61,169 nucleotides of DNA from assembly GCA_017405965.1 (NCBI GenBank), contig JAFQZK010000025.1:1-61169 (forward strand), read 5' to 3'. The stretch is from Muribaculaceae bacterium. GTDB taxonomy: Bacteria > Bacteroidota > Bacteroidia > Bacteroidales > Muribaculaceae. Each line of letters begins with the position of its first letter. The stretch's first letter is position 1. Position numbers and translations under genes: made by a program. Below the pieces are notes generated by a model, which searched no databases, was not told the DNA's origin, and worked only from the letters and a program-made list of their open reading frames with translations. Positions 28,113 to 37,112 of the stretch are shown here, in pieces.

Positions 28113-29510
28113 ATGAACATCTTTCAATTATCCAAGGCTCTGCGCTGGATGCGCAACCACAAGAAGTTAGTCCTCTTTGTCATCGTCATGATTCTCATCG
28201 CCATCCTGGCCTCCTGTACAGGTTGCAGCGATAACGGCGCCACACTCGCGGTGGGCATGCTCATCGCCGGTGTCGAGGACGGCAAGCACGTCGTTGACGG
28301 TCCCCTCACGACCGATCTCACCCGCACCGGGTCGCCAGACCTGCTGCTCAACGAGATTGACCAGCAAATCGTCAAAATCAGGCCCATGTCCACCCCTATC
28401 GACCAGATTTCGCGCTTTGGCGGCAGCAAGCACGCCGGCAGCATGATCGTGGATTTCTACAGCGTGGACACCAAGCCGACTCAAGCTTCGCTGGTCGATG
28501 ATGTTGAGGAGAACCACACGTCGAGCAACGGCAACGCCCCCACAGCGGTCATCAGGACCACCAACGACGAGATCTTTGACCCCACCGACACCATCCTCGT
28601 TCAGGGCACACCAGGATATGACGTGGGCGAGAGCGTCCATGACCTGATGCTCTATGTCTTGAGCCGTGACAACAACGGTGTCACCGTCATGGCCGTCAAC
28701 GGCCCCACCGTGCAGGGCGTCGAGAACTGCATCCCCTACATCGTCGAGGGAAGCACCCTCGTGCGCATGGGACGCGCTGCCAGCGAACTCGACGTGCAGT
28801 CGCCGCAGTACGAGGCATTGCCCCACAAGAGCCGCAACCTGTGCCAGATATTTAAAATGCAGGTGGAGCAAAGCACCCTGCAGCGCCTCTCCAACAAGGA
28901 GGTGGGCTGGACGATGAGCGACCAGGAAGAGGCCGCCGTCTATGACATGCGCCTGGGCATGGAGAAGTCGTTCCTCTTCGGTGTTCCCCGCAAGCTGTGG
29001 GACAACAACAAGAAGGAGTACATCTACTTCACCGGCGGCATCTGGAACCAAGCCGGCAAGGACATCTTCCTCGAGTCGGCCAGCGACTTCGGCCCTGACA
29101 GCATGGTGGACCTGATGCGCGAGGCATTCACTGGCAACGCCGGTAGCAAGCGCAAGATCCTCATCGGCGGCAGCAAGCTCATCAGCCTCATCAGCAAGCT
29201 GGACTACACCCGCATCATCACCTCGAGCCAGCACGTGAGCAAGTGGGGCATCGACTTTACCGAGTTGAGGTCCAAGTTCGGTTGCCTGTACGTGCTGCTC
29301 AGCGAGGTGTTCGATGAAATGGGCATGGAGAACAACGGCATGATCATCGACCCCGAGTATATCCAGAAGTACACCCACATCCCCTTCAGCACCGAGCAGC
29401 TCAACCTCAAGAAGAGCGGCGTGCGCAACGTGGATGCGCTGGTGATGACCGAGGCCTCGTGTCTGGTACTGCGCTACCCCAAGGCCCACATGCGCATCAA
29501 GACGAGATGA
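28113..29510 (+). CDS. Phage major-capsid-like protein with N-terminal membrane/lipoprotein signal
   Basis: Residues about 60-465 resemble the SU10/DUF5309 type of HK97-fold capsid protein. Landmarks are DGPLTTDLTRTGSPDLLLNE, IRPMSTPIDQISRFGG, GSMIVDFYSVDTKP, KSFLFGVPRKLWDN and GIWNQAGKDIFLES. The first 45 residues are unusual: a basic stretch (RWMRNHKK), a hydrophobic segment (LVLFVIVMILIAILA) and then SCTGC, which reads as a lipobox (LASC). The codons before the capsid part look coding, so the signal is probably real and not an over-extended start; an internal ATG at 28257 could give a signal-free form. The gene overlaps the frameshifted M15 start as ATGA. Confidence 0.6.
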   Translation: MNIFQLSKALRWMRNHKKLVLFVIVMILIAILASCTGCSDNGATLAVGMLIAGVEDGKHVVDGPLTTDLTRTGSPDLLLNEIDQQIVKIRPMSTPIDQISRFGGSKHAGSMIVDFYSVDTKPTQASLVDDVEENHTSSNGNAPTAVIRTTNDEIFDPTDTILVQGTPGYDVGESVHDLMLYVLSRDNNGVTVMAVNGPTVQGVENCIPYIVEGSTLVRMGRAASELDVQSPQYEALPHKSRNLCQIFKMQVEQSTLQRLSNKEVGWTMSDQEEAAVYDMRLGMEKSFLFGVPRKLWDNNKKEYIYFTGGIWNQAGKDIFLESASDFGPDSMVDLMREAFTGNAGSKRKILIGGSKLISLISKLDYTRIITSSQHVSKWGIDFTELRSKFGCLYVLLSEVFDEMGMENNGMIIDPEYIQKYTHIPFSTEQLNLKKSGVRNVDALVMTEASCLVLRYPKAHMRIKTR

Positions 29511-29532
29511 AACACTTCACCATCAGGAACTC

Positions 29533-29904
29533 GTGCGGTCGGACACCGCTACCCGCCTGGGCATCAACAACACGCCGCCAGCCAGCGCCGTCAAGGCCCT
29601 GAACGCCCTTGTGGACAACGTCCTCGACCCGTTGCGCGACGCCTGGGGCGGACCCATCCACGTGAACAGCGGCTACCGCTCTCCTAGGCTGAACAGAATC
29701 GTGGGCGGCACGCCCAGCAGCCAGCATCAGCGCGGCGAGGCCGCCGACATCACCGTCGGCTCGCCGGCCCGCAACCGCCGCCTGCTGGCCCTGATCAAGC
29801 GCCTCGACCTCCCCGTTGACCAGTGCATAGACGAGAAAGGCTGCCGCTGGATCCACGTCAGCCACCGCACCGGCCACAACCGCCGCCTGTACATGAAATT
29901 TTAG
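29533..29904 (+). CDS. M15-family peptidase (endolysin-like), 5' end frameshifted
   Basis: The intact frame codes for 123 residues of a zinc D,D-carboxypeptidase-like M15 domain: NSGYRSPRLNRIVGG, SSQHQRGEAADI (metal-binding His and Asp) and RWIHVSH (second His). Family members begin MK-F-TI-REL-CRSD. Here the matching start MKHFTIR is in another frame from ATG 29507 (overlapping the capsid stop as ATGA). Inserting one G in the GG at 29526-29527 would join the two frames into MKHFTIRELVRSDTA. The listed start is the downstream GTG. It may be a pseudogene, a sequencing slip or a GTG restart. Confidence 0.8.
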   Translation: MRSDTATRLGINNTPPASAVKALNALVDNVLDPLRDAWGGPIHVNSGYRSPRLNRIVGGTPSSQHQRGEAADITVGSPARNRRLLALIKRLDLPVDQCIDEKGCRWIHVSHRTGHNRRLYMKF

Positions 29905-29951
29905 CTGCCTTTGGCCGCTAAAAATGATTAGAGATTTTAGTGATTAGAGAA

Positions 29952-29989
29952 AGGGCAAGACCCGATGCAAAAGCGTCCAGTCTTGCCCT
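29952..29989. terminator. Terminator between M15 gene and transporter gene
   Basis: AGGGCAAGAC and GTCTTGCCCT form a perfect 10-bp stem followed by seven T on the plus strand. It separates the convergent phage-like module and the AspT-like transporter gene. Confidence 0.85.
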
Positions 29990-30006
29990 GATTTTTTTAC
30001 ATTGGT

Positions 30007-31671
30007 TTACAGGAAGATGAGGAGGAGGACCTGGGCGATGATGACGCGGAGGAACATGCTCAGGGGGTAAACGGCGGCATAGGCGACCGAGGGACGGTCG
30101 CTGCCGAGGGTGTCGTTGGCGTAGTTCATCGCCATCGGGTTGGCCATGGCACCGCTGAGCATACCGCACACGGCGGCATAGTCGATGCCCGACAAGCGCA
30201 GGGCGAGGGCGCCGACAAGCAGCACCGGAATGACGGTGAGCAGGAAACCTGTACCCACCCACAACAAGCCCTCGGGGCGCACGACTGTTGCAAAGAAGTC
30301 GGGGCCAGAAGCCAGTCCCAGGCATGCGAGATACAGGGCAAGACCGATGGAGCGCAACATGAGGTTGGCGCTCGATGTGGTGTAGGCATTGACGTGGATG
30401 CGAGGGCCGAAGGCGCCGATGAGGATGCCGGCGATGATGGGACCACCCGCCAGTCCTAACTTGACGGGGGCCGAAATGCCCGGCAGCGCGATGGGGATGG
30501 AGCCGAGAATGAGTCCCAGCGTCATACCCAAGAATACGGTGATCAGGTTGGGTTCGTCGAGCATCTTGACGGCATTGCCCACTTCCTTCTCGACGTTCTT
30601 GATGGCCTCGCGGTGCCCCACGACGATGATGCGGTCGCCCAGCAGCAGTCGCAGGTCGGGGGTGGCCAGCAGTTGCAAGCCGCCACGATTCACACGGCTG
30701 ATGTTCACGCCGTAGTGCTTGCGCAACCGCAGGCTGCCAAGCTTACGGCCGTTGATTTCGGGTTTGGTGACGAGGATGGCCTGCGAGACGAGTTCGCTGT
30801 CGATGGCATTCCAGTCGATGTCGTCGCTGTTCCAGTCGGTGGTCTCCTGCTTGCCGAAAAGCACCTCCAGCGCCTCAGCGGCATCGTGGTCACGCATGAT
30901 GACCAGTAGACGGTCGTCGCGCATGAGCACCGTGTGGGCCTCGGGGATGGTCACACGGCCATCGCGCCACAGCCTGGAGATGACAAACTGCCGCGGACTG
31001 ATGCGCGCCAGGTCGCCCACCGTCTTGCCGATGATGCCCTCGTTGCGCACCTGATAGGTAGCAATGAAGGTATGGTCAGCCTCTTCCTCGCTATCGTCGA
31101 TGAGGTGGTCACCAGAACGCATCAGCACCTTGCGCATCAGCGCAAATGCCAGAATCACACCAATCACACCCAACGGATAGGTCACAGCGCAACCCAGGGC
31201 GGCACCGCTCTCGGGCCGGTGCATCTGCGCCAAGGTCTGCTGGGCGGCAGCCAGAGCAGGGGTGTTGGTCGTCGCACCGCACATGATACCCACAGCGTCA
31301 CTCAGGCCGATGTCCAGCAACGGCAGCAGCAAGGTGAGCACCGTACCGACCAGCACCACTGCCAACGCCCACAGATTGAGCGTGAGGCCTGACTTGTGGA
31401 ACGAACCGAAGAAACCCGGTCCCACCTGCAAACCCAGGGCATAGACAAAGAGCACCAAGCCGAAGTTCTGGGCATATTGCAGCATCTTCGCATCAATCGA
31501 CACGCCCAAATGGCCCGCCAAAATGCCCAGGAAGAACACGAAGGCGACACCCAGCGACACGCCCAGGACCCTGATCTTTCCCAAGGCCAAGCCACAGGCG
31601 CACAGCAGCGACAAGACGACTACCGCCTGCACCGCCGAGTGCGTCATGAATATGTCACTGAGCCACTGCAT
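30007..31671 (-). CDS. AspT/YidE-family transporter with TrkA-C domains
   Basis: This 554-residue inner-membrane protein has two duplicated membrane halves of about five segments each (residues 10-185 and 385-554). Between them lie two cytosolic RCK_C/TrkA_C domains (for example IGKTVGDLARISPRQFVISR, then INGRKLGSLRLRKHYGVNIS). Members exchange small anions or amino acids, but the substrate here is unknown. The ATG at 31671 is used; a GTG at 31677 overlapping the glycerate kinase stop is an alternative that adds two residues. It follows glycerate kinase directly, which suggests but does not show transport of an organic acid. Confidence 0.8.
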   Translation of the reverse strand: MQWLSDIFMTHSAVQAVVVLSLLCACGLALGKIRVLGVSLGVAFVFFLGILAGHLGVSIDAKMLQYAQNFGLVLFVYALGLQVGPGFFGSFHKSGLTLNLWALAVVLVGTVLTLLLPLLDIGLSDAVGIMCGATTNTPALAAAQQTLAQMHRPESGAALGCAVTYPLGVIGVILAFALMRKVLMRSGDHLIDDSEEEADHTFIATYQVRNEGIIGKTVGDLARISPRQFVISRLWRDGRVTIPEAHTVLMRDDRLLVIMRDHDAAEALEVLFGKQETTDWNSDDIDWNAIDSELVSQAILVTKPEINGRKLGSLRLRKHYGVNISRVNRGGLQLLATPDLRLLLGDRIIVVGHREAIKNVEKEVGNAVKMLDEPNLITVFLGMTLGLILGSIPIALPGISAPVKLGLAGGPIIAGILIGAFGPRIHVNAYTTSSANLMLRSIGLALYLACLGLASGPDFFATVVRPEGLLWVGTGFLLTVIPVLLVGALALRLSGIDYAAVCGMLSGAMANPMAMNYANDTLGSDRPSVAYAAVYPLSMFLRVIIAQVLLLIFL

Positions 31672-31676
31672 CTGCA

Positions 31677-32804
31677 CTATGATTCTTTATCTGATTTTAA
31701 CGTATTCACTAACTGTTTCACCGCCATGGCCACCCGCATGAGCGTGCCGTCATGGTCCATCGCCTCGTCGAGCGGGAGGCCATCGCTCACGGCGACAGCA
31801 ACTTCCAGCCCCGCCGCTTTGCCGTCAAAGCCAGGCGCTATCGTGCCGCACACGGCAGCCACGGGAACACCGCACTCGCGCGCCATGGCGATTACACAAC
31901 CGGGGCCCTTGCCCATGAGCGTCTGGTCGTCGAGACGGCCCTCGCCGGTAATGACGAGGTCGGCGCCGTCCAGAGCCTCGTTCATCCCATTCTGTTCAAG
32001 GATATAAGGCCCGCCGGGCAACAACTCGCAATCCAGCAGGTGCATCATCAGCGCCGGGATGCCGCCGGCGGCGCCGCAACCGGCACGGTCGGCGATTTCC
32101 TTACCTACCAAGGTTGCCACATGGGCCAGACCGCGATCGAGTTGCCCGACCTGTGCGGGCGAAGCCCCTTTCTGCGGCGCATAGACGTAGGCCGAGCCCC
32201 GCTCGCCGCACAACGGGTTGTCCACATCGGTCACCAGGGTGAAACGGCAGTCGCGCACGCTTTGCGGAATGCCGAAGGTCTCGATGCGGGCAATTTTCTC
32301 CAAGGATTCCCCGCAGGGATAGAGGTGGTGTCCATCGGCATCCAGAAACTCGGTACCCAGGGCACACATGATGCCCATTGCCGCGTCACAGGTCGCCGAG
32401 CCGCCCAATCCCAGCACGATGTGACGGCTGCCACGCTCCATGGCGTCGCGCATCATCAGACCCGTGCCCAGGGTGGTTGCCCGCATCACGTCACGCGCAC
32501 CGTCGGGCACAAGTGCCAAGCCACTGGCAGCTGCCACCTCGATGAGCGCCGTGCCGTCGTCACACAGGAAATAGCGGGCATTGACCGGCGGCAGTTGCAT
32601 CAACGGAGCCACCGCCATCATATCAACCCACTGGCCCTGACGTCCTTCGGCCAGCACCACGGTCGTGCCGTCGCCACCGTCGGCCACAGGGACACATACC
32701 GCCCTAACACCATCAAGACCGCACAAGAGATCTTGTGCGGCCCCGTTAAGTTGTTGAGACGTGGCCGAGCCTTTGAATTTGTCAAACGCCAGAACGACCT
32801 TCAT
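31677..32804 (-). CDS. glxK: Glycerate kinase (GarK/GlxK type)
   Basis: This 375-residue enzyme phosphorylates D-glycerate with ATP, feeding it into glycolysis. Signature pieces are FDKFKGSATSQQLNGA at the start, PVADGGDGTTVVL, GLGGSATCDAAMGIMCALG, the glycerate-site region GCGAAGGIPALMMHLL, and ITGEGRLDDQTLMGKGPGCV. Length is typical. It lies between a coiled-coil lipoprotein gene (43-bp gap) and a transporter gene, all on the minus strand, and may share their transcript. Confidence 0.93.
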   Translation of the reverse strand: MKVVLAFDKFKGSATSQQLNGAAQDLLCGLDGVRAVCVPVADGGDGTTVVLAEGRQGQWVDMMAVAPLMQLPPVNARYFLCDDGTALIEVAAASGLALVPDGARDVMRATTLGTGLMMRDAMERGSRHIVLGLGGSATCDAAMGIMCALGTEFLDADGHHLYPCGESLEKIARIETFGIPQSVRDCRFTLVTDVDNPLCGERGSAYVYAPQKGASPAQVGQLDRGLAHVATLVGKEIADRAGCGAAGGIPALMMHLLDCELLPGGPYILEQNGMNEALDGADLVITGEGRLDDQTLMGKGPGCVIAMARECGVPVAAVCGTIAPGFDGKAAGLEVAVAVSDGLPLDEAMDHDGTLMRVAMAVKQLVNTLKSDKES

Positions 32805-32847
32805 GGGAACAAAAGGGAGTACCCTCTTTAAGCCTGGTTCTTACAGC

Positions 32848-33735
32848 TTAATCCACCTTGATGACAAGGAAATTGGACTTTTCCCAGAAACGGCCTGCAT
32901 TCAAGATGCGCAGCGTCTTGGTACCGCCGTTGTCCACGATCTCGTAAGAATCCTTGGGATGGTTGGTCATCAGTTGAGCCTTCTTGCTGTGCAAGGGAAT
33001 CTCGCTCAGGGTGCGGCGGTCGGCCTTGGTGAAATAAGACATCTCGTAGTCGCCCTGCAGGATTTTGGTCTTGCGCAGGAAACCCGATTCGATGATCTTG
33101 TTGTCCTTAAGCTCCTTCTTCGAGCCGACTACATAGTAGCAGGTGTTCAGGTTGTTCACCTCGTTGGTGAGTTGCTTGGACTCCTCCTGTGCCTCCTCTT
33201 TCTCCTTGACGACAGCCTTGTTGACTGAATTCAGCGAGTCAACGCTCTGGTTCAGATTCTTGATCTGGATGTGAGCGGCAGCCAGCTGCTCGGTCAAATT
33301 GTTGATGGTCTTCTGCTGTTGCTCAAGCTGCTGCTTGAGGTTGGCAATGGACTTCTCCATCGAGGTGTTGTAGTTGGTGGACTGCTTGAGGCGCTTCTCC
33401 AGGTCCTCGAGGCGCTTCTTGTGCTTGTTGATCGACTGCTGGATGAGAACGATGTCTTCACGCAGCTGTTTCTTGCGATCGGGGGTTTCACCACTCAGGT
33501 TGTTGACCGACACGATGTCCTCCAGCTCCTTGATTTGCGCCATACCGTCGGCGATGTCGCCCATCAGTTGCATGAGGCTGTCTTTCTCGGCGTTGGCCGT
33601 GTTGATCGAGTCTTGGAGGACCGCATTAATGGAGTCCTGGCGCATGGCCTCCTGCTCCAACTGGTTAGAGCGCTTGCAGGACGGCATCAGAGCCAGACCG
33701 ATCATCAGCAGTACTAAATATGAAATCTTCTTCAT
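32848..33735 (-). CDS. Coiled-coil lipoprotein of unknown function
   Basis: This 295-residue protein has a signal peptide and lipobox (LMPSC, Cys20). A long heptad-rich helix (about 25-205, including RLEDLEKRLKQSTNYNTSME and LKQQLEQQQKTINNLTEQLA) is followed by a compact beta-rich C-terminal domain (CYYVVGSKKELKDNKIIESG to FWEKSNFLVIKVD). Such proteins occur widely in Bacteroidales and are predicted to be envelope-anchored, but no function is assigned. It lies upstream of glycerate kinase; the association looks positional. Confidence 0.75.
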   Translation of the reverse strand: MKKISYLVLLMIGLALMPSCKRSNQLEQEAMRQDSINAVLQDSINTANAEKDSLMQLMGDIADGMAQIKELEDIVSVNNLSGETPDRKKQLREDIVLIQQSINKHKKRLEDLEKRLKQSTNYNTSMEKSIANLKQQLEQQQKTINNLTEQLAAAHIQIKNLNQSVDSLNSVNKAVVKEKEEAQEESKQLTNEVNNLNTCYYVVGSKKELKDNKIIESGFLRKTKILQGDYEMSYFTKADRRTLSEIPLHSKKAQLMTNHPKDSYEIVDNGGTKTLRILNAGRFWEKSNFLVIKVD

Positions 33736-33795
33736 ACCTATTTGTTTTTTTTAGTTTGTTCTCTATTTTGACTTAAAGTGCTATTGTTCTTTTAC

Positions 33796-34539
33796 TTAAC
33801 CCTCGGGCAGGGCCTTCTTGCCCTTGAAAGCGGCATATTTGTCGACCCGGGCAGCGGTTACCGGCGGGCATCCCGCCACGATAATCACGATTTCGCCACG
33901 AGGGGCATTGGCGGTGAAATACTCCACCAGTTCGCCCAGCGTGCCGTTGTGGGTCGTGTTATGGAGCTTGCTGATCTCGCGCACCACACTCGCCTCGCGC
34001 TCGTCGCCGAAGACCTCGGCAAACTGTTGCAAGGTCTTCAACAAGCGCATCGGCGACTCGTAGAACACCATTGTCAACTGCTGCGACTTGAGTTCCTCAA
34101 GACGAGTGGCGCGACCTTTCTTAGGCGGCAGGAAGCCTTCAAATACAAAGCGGTCACACGGCAGCCCAGAATTGACCAGCGCGGGCACGAATGCCGTTGC
34201 TCCTGGCAGCGTCTCGACTTCAATCCCACGACGGCGGCACTCCCTCGAGAGCAAGAAACCCGGGTCGCTGATGCCCGGCGTGCCGGCATCCGAAATCAAA
34301 GCCATCACCGCCCCACCCTCGAGCTGGTCGGCCACGGCGGCCACCGCTTCGTGCTCGTTGAACTTGTGGTGGCTGCGCATGGGGGTGCTGATGCCGAAGT
34401 GCTTGAGCAGGACGCCGCTGGTGCGGGTATCCTCGGCCAGCACGATGTCAACGGTGTTCAACACCTCGATGGCCCGGGGAGTCATGTCCCCAAGATTACC
34501 CACCGGCGTCGGCACTATGTATAACTTGCCTGTTGACAT
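33796..34539 (-). CDS. rsmI: 16S rRNA (cytidine-2'-O-)-methyltransferase RsmI
   Basis: This 247-residue SAM-dependent enzyme methylates the ribose of C1402 in the 16S decoding centre. It has LYIVPTPVGNLGDMTPRAIE, AEDTRTSGVLLKHFGI, the SAM-loop ALISDAGTPGISDPG and the tail region RGEIVIIVAG. Family length is about 280, so this is on the short side because the C-terminal helical part is reduced. It lies 16 bp after the acidic protein gene. Confidence 0.95.
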   Translation of the reverse strand: MSTGKLYIVPTPVGNLGDMTPRAIEVLNTVDIVLAEDTRTSGVLLKHFGISTPMRSHHKFNEHEAVAAVADQLEGGAVMALISDAGTPGISDPGFLLSRECRRRGIEVETLPGATAFVPALVNSGLPCDRFVFEGFLPPKKGRATRLEELKSQQLTMVFYESPMRLLKTLQQFAEVFGDEREASVVREISKLHNTTHNGTLGELVEYFTANAPRGEIVIIVAGCPPVTAARVDKYAAFKGKKALPEG

Positions 34540-34555
34540 CGTCTTGAATCACTGA

Positions 34556-35584
34556 TTATGACTGGAAATGGTTGCGTACAATCTCCATGAAGTCCTGGAC
34601 ATCCTGATTGTCGCGGTCCCAATGCAGCTGACTGAAGAAATACAACTCAGCGTTGCCATAGCTGGTCATCACCTCGATGTGCTCGATAGCGGTATTCATT
34701 GCACTGGCACTGCCGGCGAACAGCTCACGCTGGAAACGGAAACGATCGTTCAGTGAGAAGGCCTTGCGGATGTCTTTGGACAGGTGACGCTGCAGCTTCT
34801 GTTCCACGCGCAACGGCTCGACAGGTTCCGGGAACTCGGTGGGAACGGGAGGCTGAGGCATCTCTTCGTCGGGCTCGGGAACGGCAGCGTCGGGAGCCTC
34901 GATGAACTCGACAGTGATGTCAGGCTCATCATCGGCCTCGGGAAGCAGTGCAGGATCGGGTTCGGGAACAGGCTCGTCGCTGGTATCTACAGGAGGCCTG
35001 AAAATCGGGGGCTGCACCGTCACGGGCGGCTCGGGGGTGACCGGAGCGGCAACAGGAGCGAAGGGAGCGACAGGTTCGGCTGCGACGGGTTCCTCGTCCG
35101 GAGCCTCGATGAACTCGACGGTAATGTCATCGTCGGGCTCACGGTCTTCGACGGGCACCTTGTCGGGCTCAACAGGCACATGCCTGGGCTCCTCATAGTC
35201 AAGAGTAAAGACTTCCTTGAATTCCTCACCGTTCTCGTGTTGCCACGTCTCGTCGGCGTCGTAGTCGTCCTCGGGAAGATGCTCCTGGGGGGCCGGTTGC
35301 TCGGTGGGCTCAGAGGACTCGGAAGGCTCGGAGATCTCGGAGATCTCGGAGGGCTCAGCGGGGGCAGGAGCCTCGGGAGCAGCGGATTGCTCGGTGGCAG
35401 CGGGGGCCTCAGCTACATCCAGCGTCACGCCGCACATCTCGGCCAGCTCTTTCACCTTGCGCTTGATTTTATCGGTAATGACATCGGGCGTGTTCTCCTC
35501 ACCCAAGCGACGGGTAACGAGCATCAAGCCTTCTATCTCATACACATGAGACAGCATTTTCTCAATCGACATGTTCATAATCAT
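34556..35584 (-). CDS. Acidic, Pro/Glu-rich conserved protein
   Basis: This 342-residue protein has a helical N-terminus (about 1-60), a disordered acidic middle (60-260) and a folded-looking C-terminal domain (about 265-342: KDIRKAFSLNDRFRFQRELF, then SYGNAELYFFSQLHWDRDNQ). The middle has two copies of the unit DDITVEFIEAPD / EPDITVEFIEAPD. There are three close ATG codons (35584, 35578, 35572), so the exact start is unsettled. The C-terminal domain resembles conserved proteins of unknown function in Bacteroidales. It precedes rsmI. Confidence 0.7.
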   Translation of the reverse strand: MIMNMSIEKMLSHVYEIEGLMLVTRRLGEENTPDVITDKIKRKVKELAEMCGVTLDVAEAPAATEQSAAPEAPAPAEPSEISEISEPSESSEPTEQPAPQEHLPEDDYDADETWQHENGEEFKEVFTLDYEEPRHVPVEPDKVPVEDREPDDDITVEFIEAPDEEPVAAEPVAPFAPVAAPVTPEPPVTVQPPIFRPPVDTSDEPVPEPDPALLPEADDEPDITVEFIEAPDAAVPEPDEEMPQPPVPTEFPEPVEPLRVEQKLQRHLSKDIRKAFSLNDRFRFQRELFAGSASAMNTAIEHIEVMTSYGNAELYFFSQLHWDRDNQDVQDFMEIVRNHFQS

Positions 35585-35670
35585 CTATTATATAGTTGCT
35601 TAGCTTGGTATTACCAAGGCTTTGCCTTACATTCAAACTGCAAGTTTAGGCATTTTTTTTGAAACACCAA

Positions 35671-37110
35671 CTATTTTCCCTCAAAAAGATTGCACAAGAA
35701 AGTGCCGATCTGCTCCTTGACGCTGGACTGCGAACAAGTGAAGTTGTTGACCAGCACGGCAAAAGCGTAGCGCGGCTCGTCGGCGGGATAATAACCCACA
35801 AAGCAACGCACGTGGCGCATGCTGCCCGACTTGAGCACGATGCGACTGCTCAACGGGTTGTTCTCCAGCGTCTTGCCGACGCGGTCCGAAGCGGTGGGCA
35901 TGAGGTCACACAGGCGCACACCGTCAAAGCGACGATGCGCCATCATCGACAGCATGTCGCCAAAGAAGTTGACCGATGCCTTGTTGGCACGCGCCAGACC
36001 GCTGCCGTCACGCATGAACAGCGGCTCGGTGTCAACCCCCTGCAACGACAGCCAGTGCTTGACGGCATTCACGCCGATGACATCCAGATCGGACGGCATT
36101 TCATCCAGCCCCTTCGTTTCATAGTCGCGAGCTCCGATGGCACGCAGCAGCGCGTGGGCAAACATATTGTCGCTGCGGTCCAGCAGCGAGGTGATGATTT
36201 CGGTGAGCTCGGGAGACTTGTGCAGCACGAGCAGCGAGCGCTCGGGCTGGGAAACATTGTCGCGGGCGGCGGCGTCAAAGTCATAGCGGATGCCGCTGTG
36301 CAGCAACGCACGCTCTACACTGTCGACCAGCATGGGGGCCGGTGTGGGATTGGCATAGGTGTTGCCGTAGCTCTTGGCGGTCGTCTCGCCGGTGAGCACC
36401 AGGGCGGGAACGCTGTAATCCATATAGGGCGTGATGGCGTTGCGGCCACGGCTGCCGCGACAGCGGCTGATGACCTTCAAACCAGGAACGGGAGGCCAGA
36501 ACGACGATTTCGACACGCGGCCACGGCCGTCGAACGTATAGCTGACTTTCACCAGGTTATCGTGGAAACTCAAGGCATGGACGGCTGCACCATAGTCGTA
36601 GGCCAGGTCGCCCACGTCCCAATCCTCGTCGTAGTACGGATAGCCATAGTAGCTGTCGTCGCCCACAACGGTGCCCTCGACACGGGTGATGCCGCGTGCC
36701 TTAAGCGCCTCGATGATCTCGGCAACGATGTTAGGCTGATTGGGCAGGAACACCGAGCCAATCGTCGGGTCGCCAAGTCCACGGATGACGATATTGCCCT
36801 TGAAAACGCCATCGTTGACCTCACCGTCGAGATACACCGGTGTCTCGAAGCGGAAATGCGGGCCCAGCAGGCCCAGTGCAGCCGACGAGACCACCGTCTT
36901 CATCGTCGAGGCGGTGATGTTGGCCTGTTCGGGGCGATAGCTGGCAATCGACTTGGCTGAATCCAGGTCAATGACCTGCACACCCACCGAGGCATAGCGC
37001 AACGAACTGTGTGACACGAACTTGTTGACAGCCTCCTGAGGCGTATAGGATGCCATGAGCTGCGACACCGCAGCAATGGCGGCAATGAGAAATAAAGAGA
37101 TTCGTTTCAT
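35671..37110 (-). CDS. dacB: D-alanyl-D-alanine carboxypeptidase/endopeptidase (PBP4, S13)
   Basis: This 479-residue periplasmic peptidoglycan enzyme has a signal peptide (RISLFLIAAIAAVSQLMA). The catalytic triad motifs are SxxK as STMK (in ITASTMKTV), SxN as SDN (in DRSDNMFAHAL) and KTG as KSG (in VLKSGSMRHVRC). A structural insertion between SxxK and SxN is typical of class C. It trims or cleaves peptide cross-bridges. The start at 37110 was chosen because it begins the signal peptide. It lies 2 bp after the HExxH gene, so the two are co-transcribed. Confidence 0.93.
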   Translation of the reverse strand: MKRISLFLIAAIAAVSQLMASYTPQEAVNKFVSHSSLRYASVGVQVIDLDSAKSIASYRPEQANITASTMKTVVSSAALGLLGPHFRFETPVYLDGEVNDGVFKGNIVIRGLGDPTIGSVFLPNQPNIVAEIIEALKARGITRVEGTVVGDDSYYGYPYYDEDWDVGDLAYDYGAAVHALSFHDNLVKVSYTFDGRGRVSKSSFWPPVPGLKVISRCRGSRGRNAITPYMDYSVPALVLTGETTAKSYGNTYANPTPAPMLVDSVERALLHSGIRYDFDAAARDNVSQPERSLLVLHKSPELTEIITSLLDRSDNMFAHALLRAIGARDYETKGLDEMPSDLDVIGVNAVKHWLSLQGVDTEPLFMRDGSGLARANKASVNFFGDMLSMMAHRRFDGVRLCDLMPTASDRVGKTLENNPLSSRIVLKSGSMRHVRCFVGYYPADEPRYAFAVLVNNFTCSQSSVKEQIGTFLCNLFEGK

Positions 37111-37112
37111 TG

